64,000 bases of DNA from Aminivibrio sp. (GTDB lineage Bacteria; Synergistota; Synergistia; Synergistales; Aminobacteriaceae). Numbering within the stretch: the first letter of the stretch is position 1; every line of letters starts with the position of its first letter. A model generated the notes under the pieces. That model had not been told where the DNA came from, did no database searches, and saw only the letters and a list, made by a program, of their open reading frames with translations. The position numbers and the translations under genes are program-made. This document shows positions 58,294-64,000 of this stretch, in pieces. Where the stretch lies: assembly GCF_016756745.1 (NCBI RefSeq), contig NZ_JAESIH010000051.1:62001-126000 (forward strand). The letters are read 5' to 3'.

Positions 58294-58950
58294 ATGAGAG
58301 AACCGCGTCTTTATACAACATCGGCGGATTATGCCTACCAGGAACTGCGCCACCGCATTATAACAAAGCAGCTCAAACCGGGACAGAGACTTCCGGAAGT
58401 GAACATCGCAGTTCAGATGGGCGTAAGCAGGACCCCGGTGAGGGAGGCGCTTCGCCGACTGGCGAGCGAAGGACTGGTTATCATCATACCGAACAGCGGC
58501 GCCAGGCTTGCCGCTCCCACGGCGAGAGAGATCGAGGACACGTTTCTTGTGCGGGAACAGCTTGAATGCCTCGCCATTCGCCTCGCGGCGGAACGAATCG
58601 GCGACAGGCATCTCCGGAGGCTGGAAGAGGCTCTTGTTGAAGAGGCCAGGGCTATCGAGGAGCGGGATCTGGAAACGTACCTCGAGGTTAACGAAGCCTT
58701 CCACAAAGCCGTCGCCGATGCGAGCGGAAACAGAGTCCTCGCGGAATACGTGGAAAATATCCTCGCGAGAACAAATGCATACGTCGTTTTTTATGATCCT
58801 TTCTATCAGAATGAGACTACTCCCACTGTCGATTCTCACAAGGAAATATTGGTGGCCCTCAGGGCGCATGACAGCGAAAAATCCGTCAAACTCATGAAAC
58901 GCCACCTTAAGGAGTCCATTTCCGGACTCAGCCGTATCGTGAAGGATTGA
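58294..58950 (+). CDS. GntR-family regulator with FCD ligand domain
   Basis: This 218-residue protein has an N-terminal winged helix (about residues 8-72, with LPEVNIAVQMGVSRTPVREALRRLASEGLV) and an all-helical FCD domain (about 80-210). The FCD metal-binding pattern is visible in VNEAFHKAVADASGN and VDSHKEILVALRAHD. Such regulators sense small carboxylates or sugars and act as dimers, mostly as repressors. ATG 58294 is chosen with GGGAGG ten bases upstream. TGTTATACAA at 58232 resembles the TTGTATACAA operator half of FadR-type regulators and may be a self-regulatory site. A terminator follows. Confidence 0.9.
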   Translation: MREPRLYTTSADYAYQELRHRIITKQLKPGQRLPEVNIAVQMGVSRTPVREALRRLASEGLVIIIPNSGARLAAPTAREIEDTFLVREQLECLAIRLAAERIGDRHLRRLEEALVEEARAIEERDLETYLEVNEAFHKAVADASGNRVLAEYVENILARTNAYVVFYDPFYQNETTPTVDSHKEILVALRAHDSEKSVKLMKRHLKESISGLSRIVKD

Positions 58951-58978
58951 GCCGGGAGTCTCTTCATGCTCTTCCCGG

Positions 58979-59003
58979 GCGGGGTTTCCCCCGCTCTTTT
59001 TTT
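58979..59003 (+). terminator. Intrinsic terminator of the GntR regulator gene
   Basis: GCGGGG pairs with CCCCGC around TTTC and is followed by TCTTTTTTT. Confidence 0.85.
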
Positions 59004-59105
59004 GGGTGCGCCACAAAATGACCTGATTCTGTGAAGATACACTCAGAATCGTATTCCACGCGAGGAAAATTTTCTTCGCGAACGTTCAAGGAGGCACGCT
59101 TTTTT

Positions 59106-60239
59106 ATGACCGCAAAAATCCCCACCCTGGATTTGAAGAGAAATTACGGAAGAATTAAAGACGAAATTCTGGAGGCCATCAACTCGGTTTTGGAAAGTCA
59201 GCATTTTATTCTGGGCCCTGACGTGGCCGCTTTTGAGAAAGAATGCGAAAGCTACCTCGGCGGCGTTTCGGCCATCGGATGCGCTTCGGGAACGGACGCC
59301 CTTCTCCTGGCACTGAAGGCACTCGACATAGGAGAGGGGGACGAGGTTATCACGACACCCTACAGTTTTTTTGCCACAGCAAGCTGCATCACCCGTCTCG
59401 GAGCGGTTCCGGTTTTTGTCGACGTGGATCCCGGGACCTTCAACATTGATCCTGTCAAGGCCCTTGAAGCTGTCACCCCGAAAACGAAGGTGTTTCTGCC
59501 GGTTCATCTCTTCGGCCAGATGACCCCTCTCGAGTCGGTGCATGACGCCTTTGCCGCCAGGGGTATAGCGATCGTGGAAGACGCCGCGCAGGCATTCGGG
59601 TCATGGAGAAAGGAAGGAAATAGTATCCGCCGGGCAGGAGCCTGGGGCAAAATAGGCTGCTACTCCTTCTTTCCCACGAAGAACCTCGGAGGATACGGGG
59701 ACGGCGGCATGAACGTCACCCCTGACGGAGAGATCGCCGCCCGCCTCAGAAAACTCAGGGTTCACGGCGCCGGAACGACCTACTATCACGATGAAGTAGG
59801 GCTGAACAGCAGGCTTGATTCCCTTCAGGCCGCAATATTGAGGGTCAAACTCCGTCATATCGAGGAGTGGAACGAGGAGCGCCGTACCGTGGCGGGGAGA
59901 TATTTCGCCCTCTTCGCCGAAAAGGGGCTGCTCGACACGGTGGTCCCCCCGCAGGAACTCGAGGGGAACTATCATATTTATCACCAGTATGTGGTCAAGG
60001 TGCCCCGAAGGGACGAACTGCTGGCATTTCTGGAAGGGGAGGGAATCACCGGCAGGGTTTATTACCCCGTCAGCCTCCATCTACAGAAATGCTTCTCTTT
60101 CCTGGGGTACTCGGAAGGTGATTTTCCCGTGTCCGAACAGCTCAGCAGGGAAACCCTGGCTCTTCCCGTTTTCCCGGAACTCACCATGGACGAGCAGGTA
60201 CGGATAGTCTCGGCTATCGGACGGTTCTACGACAAATAA
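59106..60239 (+). CDS. DegT/DnrJ/EryC1/StrS sugar aminotransferase
   Basis: This 377-residue PLP enzyme has the PLP lysine K192 in SFFPTKNLGGYGDGG and the preceding IVEDAAQAFGS with the ring-contacting aspartate. GTDALLLALKAL near residue 62 is also typical. These enzymes aminate 3- or 4-keto nucleotide sugars for LPS O-antigen, glycoprotein glycans or antibiotics. The FdtB/WlbE-like motif set suggests a 3-keto substrate, but this is not certain. It is distinct from the kdnA homologue at 8569. AAGGAGG precedes the ATG by about 12 bases. No other sugar-pathway gene is adjacent. Confidence 0.88.
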   Translation: MTAKIPTLDLKRNYGRIKDEILEAINSVLESQHFILGPDVAAFEKECESYLGGVSAIGCASGTDALLLALKALDIGEGDEVITTPYSFFATASCITRLGAVPVFVDVDPGTFNIDPVKALEAVTPKTKVFLPVHLFGQMTPLESVHDAFAARGIAIVEDAAQAFGSWRKEGNSIRRAGAWGKIGCYSFFPTKNLGGYGDGGMNVTPDGEIAARLRKLRVHGAGTTYYHDEVGLNSRLDSLQAAILRVKLRHIEEWNEERRTVAGRYFALFAEKGLLDTVVPPQELEGNYHIYHQYVVKVPRRDELLAFLEGEGITGRVYYPVSLHLQKCFSFLGYSEGDFPVSEQLSRETLALPVFPELTMDEQVRIVSAIGRFYDK

Positions 60240-60241
60240 AC

Positions 60242-60340
60242 CCTCAATCCGCGGGCAGAGGGATCTTTCAGGCCCCGGCGGCGCGAATTCACCTTATGCC
60301 CGGAGGTACTCCCTCTGCCTGAAAAAACTGCGGATGCAGG
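60242..60340 (-). repeat. Family-1 repeat, copy F (shortened and degenerate)
   Basis: The right half (60285-60340) is the reverse complement of the left end of copies A and E, including GAATTCACC, ATGCCCGG and CTCCCTCTGCCTGAAAAAA. Both termini have drifted (CCTCAATCCGC and GCGGATGCAGG). Most of the interior is missing. It lies between the sugar aminotransferase and the peptidase gene. Confidence 0.72.
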
Positions 60341-60455
60341 ACAACTGACCAATATTGACCTAAATGCCGGAACCGTGTAAAATACCGATGGAGGAGCGTT
60401 GAAAGAGGAGTAATCTTTCTTCCATTGATAATGTCTTTCGACGGAGGTGGGACCC

Positions 60456-61151
60456 ATGTTTCCATTTTTCTTTGACCCGACGATGATACTGTTGATTCCA
60501 GCCCTTCTCCTTGCCGTTTGGGCTCAGATGAGGGTGAAATCGGTTTTTATGCGCTACAGCGCCATTGGTTCCCGGCGGGGCGTTACTGCGGCTATGGCCG
60601 CCAGGCTGATTCTTGACCGTTTTGGTCTGCAGGATGTTCCGGTGAACCAGGTGAGAGGAAATCTCACCGACCATTATGATCCCCGGAACAGGAGCCTGAG
60701 CCTCTCCGACTCGGTTTACGGCAGCACGAGCATAGCTGCCATCGGCGTTGCGGCCCACGAAGTCGGTCATGCTATCCAGGACAGTGTGGATTATTCGCCG
60801 CTGAAAATACGAAATGCCATTGTTCCCGTGGTGGGGATCGGTTCTTCCATGGCTTTCCCCCTTTTCTTCATCGGCATTCTGTTTTACAGCCCAATGCTCA
60901 TGGACCTGGGGGTGTTCCTTTTTCTGGGGGTCATTCTCTTCCACATCGTCACGCTGCCGGTGGAATTCGACGCAAGCAACCGCGCTCTGAAAGTTCTTGC
61001 CGATACGGGGATTCTCTCCACCGATGAAATCGGCGGCGCCGCATCCGTGCTCAGGGCTGCTTCCTGGACGTACATAGCCGCGACCCTCATGGCTTTTGCC
61101 CAGCTCATACGCCTTCTCTTCCTTCGCGGAATGTTCGGCAGCAGGGACTGA
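60456..61151 (+). CDS. YugP-type zinc membrane metallopeptidase
   Basis: This 231-residue inner-membrane protein has an N-terminal membrane segment and the zinc motif HEVGH at residues 101-105 within GVAAHEVGHAIQDS. Two or three further membrane segments follow, together with VEFDASNRAL near residue 170, where the glutamate is the likely third ligand. This matches the YugP/neutral zinc peptidase family of unknown substrate. ATG 60456 follows GGAGGTGGG. The gene is probably monocistronic, because a terminator follows 44 bases after the stop. Confidence 0.9.
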   Translation: MFPFFFDPTMILLIPALLLAVWAQMRVKSVFMRYSAIGSRRGVTAAMAARLILDRFGLQDVPVNQVRGNLTDHYDPRNRSLSLSDSVYGSTSIAAIGVAAHEVGHAIQDSVDYSPLKIRNAIVPVVGIGSSMAFPLFFIGILFYSPMLMDLGVFLFLGVILFHIVTLPVEFDASNRALKVLADTGILSTDEIGGAASVLRAASWTYIAATLMAFAQLIRLLFLRGMFGSRD

Positions 61152-61194
61152 ACCCCTGCGGCGGAGCTGGGATACCGTTTCAGCGTCAGCGAAT

Positions 61195-61230
61195 AATGGA
61201 GCGGCTTCGGAAGTCGCTCCATTTCTTTTC
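61195..61230 (+). terminator. Intrinsic terminator after the YugP-type gene
   Basis: AATGGAGCG plus GCTTC pairs with the inverted GAAGT plus CGCTCCATT, followed by TTTCTTTTC. It lies just before the ribosome site of the next gene, so it may also act as an attenuator. Confidence 0.72.
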
Positions 61231-61252
61231 CGGTGAAGAAAGGAAAAACCGA

Positions 61253-61930
61253 ATGCCTCTTCTTGTTTTTGTCCTTTTCCTTTTCCTGTTTCCATTGCTG
61301 GTTTTTGCCGTCCTTCTCCTGCTTGCCCTTCTTCTGCCCATAGGGTTTACCGCGGCATATCTGCCGGGAATTCTTTTCTCTCCGGCGAAGCTGGCCGGAA
61401 TTCTCTTCAGCCGAAGAGTGAGGGCAAACCACGGTCTTGCCCACGGGACGATCGCGGTGCTCGAAGAGCGATATGGTCCCCTTGACATCGAAGGGCTTCC
61501 CGATGAAGACGGATTTTCCCTCAGGGGAGGTCTCGACCCCGAGGAGGTGCTTGGGGCGGCGAGGAATGCCCTTCTTCGAATGCAGTCGGGCGAGATGTTT
61601 CCTCTCTTCAGGAAGAGGTGTCCTGCCGCTTCGGCCCTTGTTTTTTTCGGTGTCCTTGTCTGCCTGGTGCCGCTTGCGGTCCTTGGAGGTTTCAGCGCCA
61701 TCACTGCGGCAGCGATTCTAATGTGTGTTCTTTTTTCCGCCCGTTTTTTCTCCCCCTGGATTCAGCGCCTGCTTACAGTTCCCCTGCAACCGGGGGATTT
61801 TGAAATTATCGGCGCTGAACCCCGAGATGAAAGGAGGAGGTTTCTCGGAATCGAAATGCTTGTGCCGTCGGCCGTGTTCATACGGACCCGTACAAGAGGA
61901 GAACCCCTTGTCGCGGAGGTGGTGTCATGA
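61253..61930 (+). CDS. Membrane protein, DUF6391-like
   Basis: This 225-residue protein has a long hydrophobic N terminus (residues 1-45) and a second pair of membrane segments (about residues 125-170). A conserved-looking NHGLAHGTIAVLEER near residue 60 resembles the DUF6391 pattern, in which the two histidines may bind metal. No enzymatic role is known. ATG 61253 follows GAAAGG; an earlier start would run through the terminator hairpin. Its last four bases overlap rsmB (ATGA type), so the two genes are probably coupled. Confidence 0.68.
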   Translation: MPLLVFVLFLFLFPLLVFAVLLLLALLLPIGFTAAYLPGILFSPAKLAGILFSRRVRANHGLAHGTIAVLEERYGPLDIEGLPDEDGFSLRGGLDPEEVLGAARNALLRMQSGEMFPLFRKRCPAASALVFFGVLVCLVPLAVLGGFSAITAAAILMCVLFSARFFSPWIQRLLTVPLQPGDFEIIGAEPRDERRRFLGIEMLVPSAVFIRTRTRGEPLVAEVVS

Positions 61931-63264
61931 GGGGTATCGAAGCCGCCCTGTTCGTGTGGCGGGAAGTCCGGGCCGGGAAGTTTGCTTCCGAATCTATACG
62001 TCGCATCGCCGATTCACTGTCGCCGGGAGATCTTACCCTGGTCTCCTCCCTTGTGTATTCCGCTCTTAGAAGGCAGTTCCTCTGGAAAGAAATCTACAGC
62101 AGATTTCTCAGAACATCACCTTCCGGATTGTCCCAGTCTGCCGGCGATGCCCTGTGTATTGGTACGGCGGGCATTCTCGAGCTGAGAACCTTTGCCCCCA
62201 GGGTTCTGGTAAACGGCCTTGTCCAGGAACTGAAAAAGCAGGGTGACGACCGCGGCTCCCGTATCGTGAACGCTGTTTTGCGGCGAGTGGCCGAGGAAGG
62301 CCGGGACCAGATGAGAAAAATTGAGGTTTCCGGAGGACTGAAAGAGCAGTCTCTTATTTCCGGCATCCCGTCATGGGTTGCTTCTTCGTGGCGGAATGTC
62401 TGGGGAGACGATGGAAAGAAACTCCTCAAAATGATGCGGATACGCCCCTATTCGTCCTTCAGGATAACTGGAGAGAGTGACAGAGAGAGGATTCTCGGGC
62501 TCGCGCGGGAGAAGGGGATCCGGTGCTGGCAGTCTCCTCTGCTTTCCTCCTCCGTGCGACTGGCCGGGACCGTTTTTCCTCCTGAATTTCCAGGGTACGG
62601 AGAAGGCCTAGCCACGCCCCAGACTGAGTCCTCCATGATGGTTGCGGAAGTGATGAGAAAGATGCATAAAGGGGGGCCTCTTCTTGAAATGTGTGCGGGG
62701 AGAGGAGTGAAGACAGGGCATATATCCTCTCTTTTCCCGGAAACGCCCATGGAAAGTATCGAACTGTCTCCTGCCAGGGCGAAAGCGGCGGAAAGAGAGT
62801 TAGCCAGGACGGGAATGCGTGGAAAGGTCCGGTTAATCACCGGTGATGCTCTTCATACCTCCCCTTCTTTTGTTCCCTCCATGATTTCTCTTGATGCCCC
62901 CTGTTCGGGAAGCGGGACCTGGAACCGCCATCCGGAGGCAAAATGGCGCCTGACCCCGGAAAAGCTCGATTCCCTGGCATCCCTGCAGATAAATCTGCTG
63001 AAAAGGGCCGTATCCCTCCTTGCGCCGGGAGGCATTGTGGTCTACTCTACTTGTAGCCTGCTGAAAAACGAAAATGAAAACGTGGTCGCCCATGTCCTCT
63101 CGGAAGAGCCCGGGCTGGTGGAACTTTCCTTTCCCTTCGGCGGAGCGCTTTTCAGGAAAGGGCGGCCCTGGGGGACATACATGTGGCCGGAACTGCCATG
63201 GATCGATGGATTCTACATGGCCGTGATCATGAAAAAATCGGGAGGGAAAACTGTTGATGGGTAG
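61927..63264 (+). CDS. rsmB: 16S rRNA (cytosine 967-C5)-methyltransferase-like protein RsmB
   Basis: This 445-residue protein has an N-terminal NusB-like RNA-binding domain (about residues 1-140) and a C-terminal SAM-dependent RNA m5C methyltransferase domain. Motif IV DAPCSGSGTW near residue 322 and motif VI with the catalytic cysteine YSTCSLLKNEN near residue 375 are both present. A SAM-binding motif, LEMCAGRGVKTGHISSL, lies near residue 255. This set matches RsmB/Sun, although the rest is somewhat divergent. It overlaps the upstream membrane-protein gene by four bases and the PASTA gene by eight. In many bacteria rsmB lies with fmt, prpC, prkC and rsgA, and the PASTA neighbour fits that pattern. 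Confidence 0.9.
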   Translation: MRGIEAALFVWREVRAGKFASESIRRIADSLSPGDLTLVSSLVYSALRRQFLWKEIYSRFLRTSPSGLSQSAGDALCIGTAGILELRTFAPRVLVNGLVQELKKQGDDRGSRIVNAVLRRVAEEGRDQMRKIEVSGGLKEQSLISGIPSWVASSWRNVWGDDGKKLLKMMRIRPYSSFRITGESDRERILGLAREKGIRCWQSPLLSSSVRLAGTVFPPEFPGYGEGLATPQTESSMMVAEVMRKMHKGGPLLEMCAGRGVKTGHISSLFPETPMESIELSPARAKAAERELARTGMRGKVRLITGDALHTSPSFVPSMISLDAPCSGSGTWNRHPEAKWRLTPEKLDSLASLQINLLKRAVSLLAPGGIVVYSTCSLLKNENENVVAHVLSEEPGLVELSFPFGGALFRKGRPWGTYMWPELPWIDGFYMAVIMKKSGGKTVDG

Positions 63265-64000
63265 AATCTTCCGCTGGGCCGTGGTCCTGGTGATTCTTGT
63301 CATTCTCATATCGGGCAGCGTGGCTTTTTACACCGTGTTTTTCGGGGGGAAAGACCTCGTTATACCCCCCTTGCGGGAAATGTCCGTACTTGACGCGGTT
63401 GACGAGGCTGAGCGGATCGGTCTCGAAGTGAAAATAGAACAGGTTGAATCCTCCATACCTGCGGGAACAGTTCTTGCCCAGTGGCCGGAAGCAGGAACAA
63501 AAGTCCGAAGGGATAAAAGCATAATTCTGAAAATAAGCCAAGGCGGGAATAAAAAGGCCGTTCCCGACCTCAGGGGGCTTGAGAACACCCAGGCACTGAA
63601 AAAAATCCAGGAGCTCGGCTTTACCGCAGGAGATACTGTAAGAATCCATGATGACAACAGGCCGGCTGGAACGGTCATTGCGCAGAACCCCGCCGTTCCC
63701 GCCGTGGTTGACGATTCCAGGAAAATCGATCTTCTCGTCAGCCTCGGACCTGTTCCAAAAGACGGCCGCATTCCTGTTCCTGACATCGCACAAAGGGACG
63801 AGGAGACGGGAAAGGATCTCCTTGCCCAGAGCGGTCTGAAGTTCGGGGGAACGGAATACGTCTCGACCCAAAACACGCCGGAAGGAATGATCATGTCTAC
63901 GAAACCCGGGGCGGGAACCATGGTGAGACCGGGTGATACCGTGCAGATCGTGGTTGCCGCGAACAGAAGAAAAGAAGAACCGCAAAAGCCTGAAACCCCG
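63257..64000 (+). CDS. PASTA-domain membrane protein (3' end cut by window)
   Basis: The visible 248 residues have an N-terminal membrane anchor (about residues 6-28) and then three PASTA repeats (about 35-97, 98-168 and 170-238). Each holds the VP.L/I and G..V..Q.P.AG patterns, for example GTVLAQWPEAGTKV and GMIMSTKPGAGTMV. No kinase domain precedes them, unlike PrkC-type kinases. PASTA repeats bind peptidoglycan fragments in the periplasm. GGAGGG lies before ATG 63257. The frame stays open to the last base, so the C terminus (lysine, glutamate and proline-rich at the edge) is unknown. Confidence 0.85.
   Translation, partial: MGRIFRWAVVLVILVILISGSVAFYTVFFGGKDLVIPPLREMSVLDAVDEAERIGLEVKIEQVESSIPAGTVLAQWPEAGTKVRRDKSIILKISQGGNKKAVPDLRGLENTQALKKIQELGFTAGDTVRIHDDNRPAGTVIAQNPAVPAVVDDSRKIDLLVSLGPVPKDGRIPVPDIAQRDEETGKDLLAQSGLKFGGTEYVSTQNTPEGMIMSTKPGAGTMVRPGDTVQIVVAANRRKEEPQKPETP

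Overview
The window looks like chromosome from a Gram-negative (diderm), anaerobic, amino-acid-fermenting bacterium, most likely of the Synergistota (inference from gene content, not from a search). Pointers are two tandem glutamate dehydrogenases, many aminotransferases and peptidases, a p-aminobenzoyl-glutamate/AbgT-type uptake operon, LPS inner-core sugar genes, a TolC-family outer-membrane protein, a bacterial Cdc48/VAT-like ATPase, archaeal-type ApgM phosphoglycerate mutase and a probable selenoprotein. Coding density is high. Most genes stand in short operons separated by clear hairpin terminators.

Layout. 1-7.2 kb: transaldolase, tRNA-Ala(GGC) with a perfect-consensus promoter, speD behind a structured leader, then two M20 amidohydrolases with an AbgT transporter. 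7.4-10.6 kb: kdnB-kdnA facing kdsB, a set that matches synthesis and activation of 8-amino-3,8-dideoxy-Kdo. 10.7-13.8 kb (minus): carbamate kinase, then the polyamine pair speC-speE, which completes spermidine synthesis with speD. 14.3-20.4 kb: L,D-transpeptidase, an MBL hydrolase, an LmeA-like lipoidal-binding protein with an ABC-F ATPase, and an MFS transporter. 20.6-24.3 kb: cold-shock protein and DEAD-box helicase (convergent), then a TolC-like protein. 24.5-32.7 kb: htpG, an EamA transporter and leucyl aminopeptidase, then mnmE, an aminotransferase and an M48 protease on the minus strand. 32.8-40.5 kb: threonine-synthase-like enzyme, a three-gene HDOD / hybrid kinase / GGDEF signalling module, and a lytic transglycosylase. 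40.7-47.9 kb: Cdc48-like ATPase and an aminotransferase (minus), then apgM, a YhaM-like nuclease, an RluA synthase and a small selenoprotein gene interrupted by an in-frame TGA. 48-54 kb: two glutamate dehydrogenases, an orphan PEP/pyruvate-binding protein and asnS. 54.2-64 kb: a degenerate CbiA-like protein, a HAD phosphatase, a MocR-like regulator without its PLP lysine, a GntR regulator, a sugar aminotransferase, a YugP-type peptidase, a membrane protein, rsmB and a PASTA protein cut by the window end.

Two families of non-coding mobile-looking repeats lie between genes. Family 1 (about 285 bp, termini CCTAAATCCGC / GCGGATTTAGG) has four full-size and two shortened copies. Family 2 (179 and 245 bp, termini beginning CAAGGCGTT) has two copies. 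Both sit between convergent genes and both appear to have inserted inside the hairpin of an older intrinsic terminator; one has an exact 9-bp target duplication and carries its own terminator hairpin.

The observations most worth following up are the TGA/SECIS selenoprotein at 47.6-47.9 kb, the terminator-seeking miniature element, the structured RNA before speD, the short attenuator before the DEAD-box gene, the Kdo8N gene set and the lysine-less MocR protein. All function calls are from reading the sequence; no database search was run.
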